Shown here piece by piece: positions 13,901 to 20,894 of a stretch of DNA of 64,000 nucleotides. The DNA is taken from positions 22,279,295-22,343,294 of the forward strand of contig NC_088298.1 of the NCBI RefSeq assembly GCF_032854445.1, written 5' to 3'. Source of the stretch: Liolophura sinensis. Its lineage: Eukaryota; Mollusca; Polyplacophora; Chitonida; Chitonidae. The position numbers and the translations under genes are program-made. How positions within the stretch are numbered: position 1 is the first letter of the stretch; the number at the start of each line of letters is the position of its first letter. The notes under the pieces are model-generated. The model was given only the letters and a program-made list of their open reading frames with translations. It searched no databases and had not been told where the DNA came from.

Positions 13901-14209
13901 GATAACACACATGAAAACAAATCGAAGTGCTCGGACGAGCATCAGTGTAAAGGCTGTGACAAATGCTTCATGAGCAGACACTTCCCGGCCAATCATATCA
14001 AGCGGCGACACCCAGCCTCAGTGTCAAAGGTCAAGAAAATGTCAGGGAGGAAAGAGGTGGGAAATGAGGTGAATCTGGCCCTAAAATCCAGTGCCAAGTT
14101 GGAACTGTCGGATCTACCCAACATCAGTTTGGAATGCACACATTGTGACCTGACTTTCAAGAACAGAGATTTGTTGAACAAACATATAGCGAGCACACAT
14201 TCTGTGTGA
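1913..14209 (+). CDS. BET-like bromodomain protein with C-terminal C2H2 zinc fingers (5'-truncated by window edge)
   Basis: Predicted chromatin reader. Nine exons are seen: 1913-1996, 3501-3584, 4106-4207, 5629-5757, 6841-7014, 7538-7696, 9122-10321, 11948-12127 (or 12172) and 13892-14209. All junctions are AG/GT and phase 0, giving about 809 codons. Window-relative residues: bromodomain about 40-143, with the WPF shelf, the PMDLGT motif and the NCYRYNP motif holding the acetyl-lysine-binding Asn; coiled coil about 200-235; Gln-rich low-complexity stretch about 290-470; four C-x2-C-x12-H-x4-H fingers starting at about 516, 681, 723 and 786. The bromodomain matches the second one of BRD2/3/4, with the KEL.AKKHA lead-in helix and MARKLHEVFE exit. 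BET proteins normally end with an ET domain and none is visible here. Family knowledge: BET proteins bind acetylated histones. Inferred: a divergent BET paralogue that gained DNA- or protein-binding fingers. The N-terminus is outside the window. Confidence 0.85.
2190..2345 (-). repeat. SINE family S1, 3' part
   Basis: Reverse orientation of the window's commonest SINE. The 3' end reads GTATAAGTGAAATATTCTTG then AGTATGGCGTAAA on the minus strand. It lies within an intron of the BET-like gene. Confidence 0.75.
2430..2948 (+). repeat. Multimerised SINE S1 heads
   Basis: About four tandem, diverged copies of the S1 B-box segment (GCTGTGAGTTCAAGTCC...ATGGCTTCCTCTCC), about 85 bp apart at roughly 2497, 2583, 2670 and 2768. 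They are followed by one normal S1 3' end and an ATAAATGG junction. Confidence 0.65.
3040..3130 (+). repeat. MITE M4 fragment
   Basis: Matches the AATAATGCCTTCAGAACAAG...AATAAACACCTTGCAAACAT segment of the copy at 28485-28695. Confidence 0.5.
3501..3584 (+). CDS. BET-like gene, exon with Lys-rich patch and bromodomain helix Z
   Basis: The acceptor is TTTAG before 3501 and the donor is GTGAGT after 3584. The 28 codons start with a Lys/Glu patch ([11 protein letters not shown]) followed by [17 protein letters not shown], the equivalent of the helix that opens the second bromodomain in BRD2/3/4. The ATG at 3501 is the first codon of an internal exon, not necessarily the start of translation. 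The basic patch could act as a nuclear localisation signal. Confidence 0.85.
4106..4207 (+). CDS. BET-like gene, bromodomain exon (WPF shelf, ZA loop)
   Basis: The 34 codons run from the AGC after GGTGCAG to the GTGAGT donor. They carry the WPF shelf (WPFLKPVD), the LGLKDYH helix and the PMDLGT motif that characterise BET bromodomains. Splice phases on both sides are 0. Confidence 0.9.
4620..4850 (+). repeat. MITE family M3 copy
   Basis: Begins GTAAATCTTCAAACTTTTCA and ends GGTTGAAAAGGTTGAGGAAT. The ends are inverted repeats of CTTCAACCTTTTCAACC. The core (ATTATGAAAATGA, AGTTCTCTCAGAATGTTTCA) recurs at 11095, 15595, 29635 (-), 41435 and 43185. Confidence 0.75.
4890..5074 (+). repeat. MITE family M5, copy 1
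   Basis: 185 bp. Starts TTAAAGGGATACAGAATC and ends with the inverse, ATTGTGTATCCCTTTAA. The sub-terminal GATTGGCTG / CAGCCAATC is also inverted. A second copy lies at 14458-14642. Confidence 0.8.
5090..5295 (+). repeat. Dispersed repeat sharing the TTTCACCTGAAAATTAGC motif
   Basis: Sequence around GCATTTCACCTGAAGTTAAG and TTTTTCAGGTGACACATTTT recurs at 27935-28090, about 29540-29620 and 43735-43940 (-). The motif is itself a small inverted repeat (TTCACCTGAA / TTCAGGTGA). Confidence 0.6.
5296..5555 (-). repeat. MITE family M4 copy
   Basis: Ends TTCTTCAACTTTTTCGCATG and GAAGCTTGAGGAATTAGGGT. The interior matches 11535-11745 and 28485-28695 in reverse. Confidence 0.65.
5629..5757 (+). CDS. 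BET-like gene, bromodomain exon (acetyl-lysine-binding Asn)
   Basis: The 43 codons run between TTTCAG and GTAAAT. They encode the B helix ([16 protein letters not shown]) and NCYRYNP, whose YN asparagine is the acetyl-lysine-contacting residue (N433 in BRD4 BD2). The following BC loop reads WQSNV where BRD4 BD2 has PDHEV, so the BD2-typical His is absent while the gatekeeper-position Val is kept. Confidence 0.9.
5865..6015 (-). repeat. SINE S2 body, inverted, left of minisatellite
   Basis: On the minus strand it reads ATGTGACTGGGTGGGGTGTC to GGCCGCATGGACTCGTCCTG. It faces the + oriented S2 end at 6408-6545 across the array. Confidence 0.65.
6050..6410 (+). repeat. Minisatellite of ATGGACCAACATTGG units
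   Basis: About 18-20-bp units ATGGACCAACATTGGCGGC or ...GGCCAAC repeated roughly 19 times in the intron between BET-like exons 5629-5757 and 6841-7014. Open frames on both strands through this block are by-products of stop-free units. Confidence 0.9.
6408..6545 (+). repeat. SINE S2 3' end with CA tail
   Basis: CATTGACTCGCCCTGCCACA, then AAAATTGTTAAGTACGATGT and TAAACCCCAATCGTA, ending in (CA)n at about 6530. Confidence 0.6.
6841..7014 (+). CDS. BET-like gene, bromodomain exit helix and Pro/Ser linker
   Basis: The acceptor is TTCTAG and the donor is GTGAGG. The 58 codons begin [10 protein letters not shown], the end of the bromodomain C helix (compare DVFEMRFA in BRD3/4), then a Pro/Ser-rich linker and an acidic, Arg/Gln-rich end ([13 protein letters not shown]) that leads into the coiled coil of the next exon. 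Confidence 0.85.
7270..7515 (+). repeat. SINE-like 3' end with (AATC)n tail
   Basis: GTAACTTGCCCAAGTGTCAT...GTGAAAAACTCTTGAGTG, then AATCAATCAATCAATC. A related sequence without the tail lies at 12225-12345. Confidence 0.45.
7538..7696 (+). CDS. BET-like gene, coiled-coil exon
   Basis: The 53 codons run between CTGCAG and GTAAGA. The product is Lys/Leu/Glu-rich with heptad-like spacing of hydrophobic residues ([17 protein letters not shown]), so a basic coiled coil is predicted. It occupies the place where BET proteins carry a basic motif after the second bromodomain, but I see no clear sequence identity to that motif. Confidence 0.8.
7708..7905 (+). repeat. SINE S1, 3'-deleted copy
   Basis: The head GTTGGCCTAGTGGTTAGTCC and B-box region are present; the centre is deleted and a short AAATAAATAAA tail follows. 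It begins 12 bases after the exon ending at 7696. Confidence 0.65.
8160..9078 (+). repeat. 31-bp minisatellite upstream of exon 9122-10321
   Basis: About thirty copies of a 31-bp unit, GGCCATTGGCTATTTATCAC then CAGTTACATGT. All three + frames are largely open because the unit lacks stops. The array ends about 45 bases before the splice acceptor of the Gln-rich exon. Confidence 0.95.
9122..10321 (+). CDS. BET-like gene, 400-codon Gln-rich exon with zinc finger 1
   Basis: The acceptor CAG ends at 9121, and a second in-phase AG lies at 9129-9130. The donor after 10321 is GTAAGA. The exon encodes a long low-complexity region with several Gln runs (around 9331, 9630 and 9780), then a C-x2-C-x12-H-x4-H finger (first Cys codon at 9935), then a Lys/Arg/Ser-rich segment and an acidic end. 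The open frame also runs back through the 31-bp minisatellite to 8903, but that part is judged intronic because a proper acceptor separates it. Confidence 0.85.
10600..10972 (+). repeat. tRNA-derived SINE (S3) with (CACT)n tail
   Basis: The head has an A box, TGGCACAGTTGGTAGAGCGC, and a B-box-like GGATCAATCCTGGGTCGA. A long body follows, then AAAATTGTTAAGCACAACAT and an (ACTC)n tail. The tail block matches S2 at 6490, so two SINEs share one 3' end. Confidence 0.75.
11095..11310 (+). repeat. MITE M3 copy
   Basis: GTAAATGTTTAACCTTTTCA at the left and CAGTTGAAAAGGGTGAAGAG at the right, with the M3 core between. Confidence 0.65.
11535..11750 (+). repeat. MITE M4 copy
   Basis: CATTCCTCAACCATTTTGCA to GAAAGGTTGAAGAACTACTG. 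The core includes TCAGTCAACACAGAATAAAG. Confidence 0.65.
11775..11900 (+). repeat. SINE S1 3' end
   Basis: CGGATCGTTGTGAGCTTTCC...ATAAGTGAAATATTCTTGAG...AAATAAG. It lies 48 bases before the zinc-finger-2 exon. Confidence 0.7.
11948..12187 (+). CDS. BET-like gene, exon with zinc finger 2 and an optional stop
   Basis: The acceptor is GCTTAG. The acidic, Asn/Ser-rich lead is followed by a C2H2 finger (first Cys codon at 12056; helix end INRRH). Two phase-0 donors are possible, AAG|GTTCAA after 12127 and AGT|GTAGAC after 12172. Both are weak matches to the consensus. If neither is used, the frame ends at TAA 12185-12187 and gives a shorter isoform with two fingers. An AATAAA lies at about 12569. 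Confidence 0.75.
   Translation, partial: SPRNKVECTNEESTSASGEANNGNKSKNEEDTSYAECDICGKHFLSPDFLVKHINRRHGKVQSDSQRGRSTKLNSVDVS
12360..13126 (+). repeat. MITE family M2, copy A
   Basis: About 765 bp. The left end is TGTAGAAAACATAAGGATTA and the right end GGCATGAATTTTATGGTTAC then TTCTCCTTTAA. It carries an internal near-duplication around ACCAAAAGGTGGTCCCATAT (12790 and 12975). The AATAAA at 12569 lies inside it. Confidence 0.7.
13515..13770 (+). repeat. SINE S1, near full length
   Basis: The tRNA-like head GTTGGCCGAGAGGGTTACCA, the B box GTGAGTTCAAGTCTAGC, a body, and the 3' end AAATATTCTTGAGTACGGCA with an AAATAAATAA tail. It lies just upstream of the terminal BET-like exon. Confidence 0.85.
13892..14209 (+). 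CDS. BET-like gene, terminal exon with zinc fingers 3 and 4
   Basis: The acceptor is CCACTTTCAG. The 105 codons and TGA stop follow in phase 0. There are two C-x2-C-x12-H-x4-H fingers, with first Cys codons at 13946 and 14135. Finger 3 ends IKRRH, very like finger 2, which supports one gene with duplicated fingers. A Lys-rich linker joins them. The protein ends two residues after the last His. Confidence 0.8.
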   Translation, partial: TSDDNTHENKSKCSDEHQCKGCDKCFMSRHFPANHIKRRHPASVSKVKKMSGRKEVGNEVNLALKSSAKLELSDLPNISLECTHCDLTFKNRDLLNKHIASTHSV

Positions 14210-14457
14210 AGGTGAAATTTGTGGACTATATTGGCAGAGCACACTGTTCAGACACAGATATTTACATGCACAGGTATTTCCAGCTTTAAGTTGGGTAATT
14301 TTGCCTTTTATATAGAATAGATCAGAGATACCTTTGAAATGACAACGGCTTTAGTTTATTTTACGTTTACTTTAGTACACTGTGTTTTTGTTTTCTGCTT
14401 AATATGAAAAATTTTGCTTTTATGTATTTGTACAATAAGTTAAATAATTGTGTAACT

Positions 14458-14642
14458 TCAAGGGATACAGAATCGATTCCGATTGGCTGATAGTGGAAAT
14501 AGGATTTCCTGGGTTAACTCTTAAAGCTGCAGTCATGCTTGAATAAATCTGCTATACCTAAAATTCAGCTTACACTGGACATAGCTTGGACTTGCCTATC
14601 TCTCAGAACAGCCAATAAGAAACGTTTCTCTATCCCTTTAAG
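14458..14642 (+). repeat. MITE family M5, copy 2
   Basis: TCAAGGGATACAGAATCGAT at the left and CTCTATCCCTTTAAGA at the right. Same internal GATTGGCTG / CAGCCAAT pair. It sits about 250 bp after the BET-like stop codon, in its probable 3' flank. Confidence 0.75.
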
Positions 14643-14954
14643 AAGCACTTGTAATCCTTTGACCTAGTTTTCAGCAAATTTAAAACAAAGACTATTTGGA
14701 TTATCAGTTTCATGAAGCACACTCACTTAAAATGTGATGAACTTGAACAGGTAATGTATTTGACCTGTGGTTTGCATCAAACAATCAAACATTCATATTA
14801 TTTTTTGGTGAAAATTTTTATTTTTATCATTTATCGTATGCGTGTTTAGGACTTACTCAAAGGTGCATGTATGTCAACATTCCATTTTACTATTTTATTA
14901 AACTTCATACGTGTACTGTATATGGTGTTGCAGGTGCACAGATTCATGCTACTA

Positions 14955-15145
14955 ATGACCCTGTAGCCATTCACCAATGCAGCTGCTGTGAGTTCAGCTC
15001 GTGCTGCCTTCCTCTCTGACCATACTTGGGAAGGTCTGCTAGCAATCTGTAGAAGGTCGTGGGTTCCCCTGGGCTCTGCCTGGGTTTCTCCCACCATAGC
15101 GCTGGTAGTGTAAGTGAATATGCGTGAGTGGGAAAATAAATAAAT
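14955..15145 (+). repeat. SINE S1, partial
   Basis: B-box to 3' part, with internal deletions: CCATTCACCAATGCAGCTGC to AAAATAAATAAATAG. Confidence 0.7.
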
Positions 15146-15289
15146 AGTAAAGGCAAAAAACTCCCACTAAAATCAAGTATGCAGATACATCAAATCAAAG
15201 AGCATTAAACATTGTCCAGGAAAATATTTTTAAAAATTTTTTTTCAATTTTATTTTTTTCCAAAGATGGGTAAAATGGGTTTTAAACAT

Positions 15290-15436
15290 CAGAAGTCTCT
15301 CGGCAACCTGCGGATGGTCGTGGATTTCGCCCGGGCTCTGCCTAATTTCCTCCCACTATAATGCTGGCCACCATCGTATAAGTGAAATATTCTTGAGTAC
15401 AGCGTGAAACACCAATCAAATAAATAAATAAATAAA
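15290..15436 (+). repeat. SINE S1 3' end
   Basis: CTCGGCAACCTGCGGATGGT through AAATATTCTTGAGTACAGCG and an (AAAT)n tail. Confidence 0.75.
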
Positions 15437-15594
15437 CATGAGAATCTATGGGGGTCTTTAATAACCCAGAGGTTATCAGTGGGGGTCTGTAATAACCCAG
15501 AGGTTATCAGTGCGTCACATCTATATTTTTTTACTGGTACATGAAATAGTTTGTATTCCCAGTAGGGTTCATATATAATATATGGTATGACCTG

Positions 15595-15815
15595 TATACT
15601 GTAAATCTTCAACCTTTTCAACCTCTGAAGCACTTTCTTCATTGGAATTTAAGCGTACAATTGTTATGAAAATGACATCAAAAATAATTTGTTTGTGTTG
15701 ATAAAGATGTAAGCTTCGTAAAACTGTAGATTATTTCTTTAAATTCCATAGTTCTTTCGGAATGTTTCAAAATATTGCTTACAGTGAAGGTTGAAAAATT
15801 AGGGTATGCCTTTGA
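15595..15815 (+). repeat. MITE M3 copy
   Basis: CTGTAAATCTTCAACCTTTT to GAAGGTTGAAAAATTAGGGT. This is the clearest inverted-end pair of the family. It is preceded at 15445-15510 by a 31-bp direct duplication (AATAACCCAGAGGTTATCAG twice). Confidence 0.75.
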
Positions 15816-16339
15816 AAAAATGAAATACAGTAGTTTATATGTTATTAAAGTGGCGAAAACCTGATGTGACGCCATACATCTCAAAATGGTCAGGAAAGGC
15901 GACCTATGAATCCAAAGTTGCACATGCATTTTACTGGGTTGAAAAAATTCAACTGAAAAAAAAAAAAAAAAATCCAACTGTTTATATAGGACAGTATTTA
16001 ATGGACTTTCGTCAGATATGTAGTTCTTGTTCGTGTTTGCCTCAAACAGGTTTGCTCGCAGTTCGGTATTCTCTAATGCATCATTAGTTCATGTAGACCC
16101 AAATTTGTAATATTCTTGACTAGAAAGCATCACAAGACATGAGTCAAAATAAAACAACACTATATAAATTTATTTTTCAAGCATTTCATATGTGAACACT
16201 TAAATATATGAAACCGTTTTTTTGTTTTTTTTTATTTACATTTTATGGTGTACTTTTGTAATGTTATGGTCTAAGGGTTATTCAATGACAAGTTGTTTTG
16301 TCTAAAGTGTAACTTAATTGTCCGTAAATGGAATGGTCT

Positions 16340-16485
16340 TACAGCAACCCGCGAATCGTCGTGGGTTTCCCCTGAGCTCTATCTGTTCAGTTTCATCCCA
16401 CCATAATGCTGGCCGCGGTCATGTAAGTGAAATATTCTTGAGTCTGGCATAAATCAGCAATCAAATAAATAACTTAATTGTTTCT
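16340..16485 (+). repeat. SINE S1 3' end
   Basis: CAGCAACCCGCGAATCGTCG to GAGTCTGGCATAAATCAGCA and AAATAAATAA. Confidence 0.75.
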
Positions 16486-16689
16486 TTAATGTTGTTGCCT
16501 AATTCCCACTTACACGTATCGTTAGAATGTTATTTTGTATGTTAAGTTGAATCTATAATCTTCTGTTGCACAAGCTGATTGTGTGGTCATTTTTCACGGA
16601 GTGTTAAATGCACTGAGTAAGTTGGTTATTCATTACTTCCTTCAGCAAGTGTAATTTGTTTTCACATTTGGTTGTTCTGTTTCAGTGAG

Positions 16690-16935
16690 AAAGTGTAATT
16701 TGGTTGTGCATCATTCCATTAAGTGTAATTTGGTTGTGCATCATTCCATTAAGTGTAATTTGGTTGTGCATCATTCCATTAAGTGTAAATTGGTTGTGCA
16801 TCATTCCATTCAGTAATTGTAATTTGATTGTGCATAGTTTCATTCAGTAATTTTAATTTGCTTGTGATTAGTTTTGTTCAGTAAGGTATTGCGAATGGAA
16901 AGCGTGATTTGGTTTTGCATTGTAATTTGGTTGTG
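16690..16935 (+). repeat. 30-bp minisatellite (TGTAATTTGGTTGTGCAT)
   Basis: Four nearly identical 30-bp units, AAGTGTAATTTGGTTGTGCA plus TCATTCCATT, followed by several diverged copies. Confidence 0.85.
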
Positions 16936-16967
16936 CATAGTTGCATTATCTGTTAGCTTTTCATACT

Positions 16968-17132
16968 AATGACAGTCTGAATGTAAATTAGACTGTAAAT
17001 GACAGTCTGAATGTAAATTAGACTGTAAATGACAGTCTGAATGTAAATTAGACTGTAAATGACAGTCTACATGTAAATTAGACTGTAAATGACAGTCTGC
17101 ATGTAAATTAGACTGTAAATGACAGTCCACAT
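16968..17132 (+). repeat. 30-bp minisatellite with internal inverted repeat
   Basis: About five and a half units of GACAGTCTGAATGTAAATTA plus GACTGTAAAT. Each unit holds CAGTCT ... AGACTG and could fold into a small hairpin. Confidence 0.85.
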
Positions 17133-18235
17133 GTACTTGTAGTTTGATTGTTCCATGTTCATCCATGTTTATTTTGATTGCTAAATTGCTAAGGTACATT
17201 TTAATTGTAAGACGTTCATGTAAATAACCAGCCCCACCATCACTGATCAATGTATACATACATTTACACCCTCCCAAGGCTGCATGGCTAGCTTAGCATA
17301 AACCTTCGGCCTTTGTCAAGTTACTGACAGCTTTTCCAGTGTGTGATGTACATCTGGTACAAGGCAACAGGGCACAGTTGCACACAGCGGCGTACATCAT
17401 TTTTTTATCGTACATTTTTCGTGCGAAATTTTGTAAGTCTCTTATTATCTCACCATTGTCCTATATGTGCGATTATCGTACATGTGCGACATCTTTGTGA
17501 AACTGAGCGCAGGTCTTCAAAACAGATGTTAAGAAACGCAAACATGTACAGTCGTATAAGTGACTACCTGGACCAATTATTGTCACCAATCCCGCATGAA
17601 CAGTGAGAGATTCCACAAATTTTCTGCCAACGGCTGGGATTGAACCAGTACCTTGCGTGTCCTAGTACATGAAAAACAAGTAACTTTAACTACGCATCCA
17701 GGGCCCTCAACCCCACTTGCTAGATGGAGTATCAAACAATGTTTCGTACCGGTACACTAGGTGTGAAATTTTAACCTTTTGTCTCAGAGTGAAAATTTTA
17801 CACCCAACCAGGGTTTGAATCCCGATATTCCTTTCTTAATGTCTCGATATAAACTTGTGGATTAAGTGTCTTACTAAAACAACATGTACATGAATGAATG
17901 GTTGTATAGGTGTCCAGGACATGTATGTGCAATTCCTCTATGTGACATGATTTGTACCATTTGGAAAAGCCTCAATCCAACAGTAAATACAAAATGCGTT
18001 CATGGTTTAAATCTGTTAGTTGGTCAGCCAAGGTTTTCGTTCATCATCTAGAAGCAACGTAGTATTAAAGTCATTCCTCTGTATATACATGTATTTGTGT
18101 TGTCTGTGTAAGTGATTTTTTTTCCTGAAGTGAAAGTAATGTAGTGATCATGTATGGTCTGGATAAAGTTCGTTAGAATGATTATGGTTAAATGGCGATT
18201 TGGTAGAATGTCTATTGCAGCCTTGCATTTTTCGG
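17133..18235. other. Intergenic, no gene seen
   Basis: Contains a possible SINE fragment on the minus strand (GGTTCAATCCCAGCCGTTGG at about 17630-17650, a B-box match). The open stretch at 17343-17606 has no recognisable domain. Confidence 0.4.
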
Positions 18236-18239
18236 CATG

Positions 18240-18835
18240 GTTAAAGGTGGAGAAAACATAAAAATGACATAAAGTTCACATGAAAGAGTGCGAGAAGTTA
18301 TTCCTAAATGTGGTCTTCAATTTTTTTTTCCAATTTTTCCTTAAGGAGAAAAAGACACTTGAAAACAATTTTTGTATGGTATTTGGGACAACCTTTTGGT
18401 ATTTATAGTCTTTGTTTAATAATGTCATAAATGAGGATGTAAGACAGGTTTAATAAATATTTTTGCACCAGAATTTGTTCTTTTCAGCTAACAAATGTAT
18501 AAAAGCCCAACTTGGATCATAGTTATTTTTTTAATATGTTCATAAATACTATCATAATTTAGGTAAAATGCATATGTTTTGATATAAACAACAAATTTAC
18601 ATTCAAATAAAGTTATTTAGACAAGCATCACATCCTTATTTAGAACATTATTATGCAACAAAGATAAAGATACCAAAAGTTGGTCCCAAATATCCACCAT
18701 ACAAAACTTTTTCAAATACCCTTTTCTCTTGAAAAAAAAAAATCCAAATAAATATTAGTGACCATATTTGCAAAAAAGTTTTTACGCTCTTTCATCTTTT
18801 TTTGGCATCATTTTTATGTTTTGTTCTTTAAAGAT
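18240..18835 (+). repeat. MITE family M2, copy B
   Basis: TTAAAGGTGGAGAAAACATA at the left and GGCATCATTTTTATGTTTTG then TTCTTTAAAG at the right. This inverted pair defines the family ends. Confidence 0.8.
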
Positions 18836-19102
18836 CATGAAATTTCTGTTTGTTAATTTTATGCTTACATTAATCCATGAAGATTGTATAAAGGTGAACA
18901 GTCCGATTTACAGAACTCTGTTTTCACCAAAGACTATGTTTACGCATGATGAAAATTATATGTGTGCATAGTAAAGCTTACTTAACGTATGTACACAAAG
19001 TGTCTGAAGTTTTTCAAATGTGCATGATAACAAAGTGTTCGTCTTAAATAAATTGTGAAGCTTACACGCATATTTTTTATCTAACATCTTCAGTCCTGTC
19101 TG

Positions 19103-19357
19103 GAGGCCAGGTTGGTTAGAGCACTAGCGCAGCGTAATGATCCAGGAGCCTCTCACTAATGCGTTTGCTGTGAGTTAAAGTCCAACTCATGCTAGCGTCC
19201 TCTCTGGCCGTAGGTGGGAAGGTTTTCCAGCAACCTGCAGGTAGTTGTGGGTTTTCCCTGGGCTCTGCCCGGTTTTCTCCCACCATAATGCTGGCCTCCG
19301 TCGTAGAAGTGAAATATTCTTGAGTACGGCATAACACACCAATCAAATAAATAAATC
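19103..19357 (+). repeat. SINE S1, near full length
   Basis: CAGGTTGGTTAGAGCACTAG head, GTGAGTTAAAGTCCAACTC B box, 3' end AAATATTCTTGAGTACGGCA and (AAAT)n. Confidence 0.85.
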
Positions 19358-19359
19358 GA

Positions 19360-20145
19360 TCAATCCTGACCCACAACCACTTTTCCCAGGTCACTTCATT
19401 AATCCAGGAAAGTTTCTCTTAATTACAAAGTGGCGTTTATAAGTTCATGGATACAATGACAACGGCACACTAATCAGACCGTGACCATACCAGTCAAGCC
19501 ATCCTCCTACCAAATCCTGCTAACAATCCATCGAGTTGCTCTCTGTACATTTACATGGACCAGCCCACAATACCTAGGCCAAGCCAATACCTAATTTCAA
19601 GATTTTTCCAGATGGGACTACGAAAACAGCAAATTTTCAAGGCCTTTTACGGCCTATATATTGAAAAGTAAACTGCAATTTCAAGGGTTTTTATGGCCTC
19701 ATATGAACTTTAGGAGAGTTTCGAGTTCAAACTCTCTACTTGTTAAAGATAAAAACAGTCCTACTGTATCAAGTGAGTGGCGAATAATGTTACGCAATGT
19801 TTCTTGACGTTAATGATTGTGTGTCTGATCATCTTCCTGAGGCCCAAATGACAACATCTGAAATTCACTAACATTTAGCTTGTCAAGTTTCTCCATTCGT
19901 CTACGCTAATTACTTTTTTGAAACTTCCGACAAACATGTTATATTGTAAATGTAATCAACAACAGTTGCTTAACGTTGTTGACAGGTCACATAGCAGAGT
20001 AGGGCTGTTTCACCTGAAAAGAAAAGTTCAAACTCGAAACTCCAACATGTTCATTATCACAGGTTGACTGAAGTACGTACAAATATGTGGAACTTCAAGT
20101 TGTACTTACCAATGTTTCAGTCGTATGACAAGGAGTTATCATTAG
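19360..20145. other. Intergenic, nothing recognised
   Basis: No splice-flanked open frame and no match to the repeat families defined here. Confidence 0.4.
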
Positions 20146-20149
20146 ATAT

Positions 20150-20400
20150 GTGTACATATCATGTATTGTATCTCCTTGTGGCAGGGTGAGTCAATGCCAC
20201 CACTAAAGTATCGGGTCAAAGACACCAGACATGACACCTCACCCAGTCACATTATACTGACACCGGATCAACCCTGCTCTTGCATGTACCTCTCAGTGCT
20301 GAGAGGCAGCAACATGTAGCATTTTTAAAGTCTTGGACCCGGACCCGGGACTCCTGGTTTTAAGGCGGACACTCTAACCATTAGGCAGCCGCAGTGAAGT
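20150..20400 (-). repeat. SINE S2, longest copy with tRNA-like head
   Basis: Read on the minus strand: the head GGCTGCCTAATGGTTAGAGT, a B box CCCGGGTCCGGGTCCAAG, then the body with AATGTGACTGGGTGAGGTGT and the GGCATTGACTCACCCTGCCA end. Confidence 0.7.
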
Positions 20401-20439
20401 GAAATAGATTTGACTAGGATCGAACACCGATCAGATAAT

Positions 20440-20690
20440 AAAATACCCAGTCGACTTTCCTACTCCAGTCTACGGACTCAGAACAATTTCACTTACGCGA
20501 CAGAGAACAGCATTATGATAGGGGGAAATTTACTGGGCACAGCACGGGGAAAACCCACAACCATCCGCAGGTCGCTGGAAGACCTGCATGAGCTTGATTT
20601 GAACTCACAGCAACTGCATGGGTGAAAAAAAAAAAAAAAAAAAAAAGAGGTCTCTGTTTCATTGTGCTACGCTAGCATGCCTACCACAGG
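20440..20690 (-). repeat. SINE S1 with poly-A interruption
   Basis: The minus strand carries the S1 3' half (ATGCTGTTCTCTGTCGCGTA), an A/T run at 20626-20646 and the head at 20660-20690. Confidence 0.6.
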
Positions 20691-20894
20691 AAGTTTTTTC
20701 AACTCTAATCACAACACTTAATGTTGGAATAACTCTTTCTTCACATGAGTAAAAGATTACTGAAATAATGTTCCCAAACTTCCTTCCTTCTGGTGAACAT
20801 GAGGAAAAAAACAAAGGTGACGTGACGTCAAGAGTTCCTAGATACCGTCAGTATGGTTCATTAAGCCCACCATAGTACTCAAATATTTGAATGC

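Noticed and set aside
13568-14011. 147-codon minus-strand frame across the terminal BET-like exon
   Set aside because: It is antisense to a SINE S1 copy and to the zinc-finger exon. The + strand has the splice sites and the finger motifs.
15445-15515. Two direct 31-bp repeats that could suggest a CRISPR-like array or regulatory repeat
   Set aside because: Only two copies, directly adjacent with no spacers, in a eukaryotic intergenic region.
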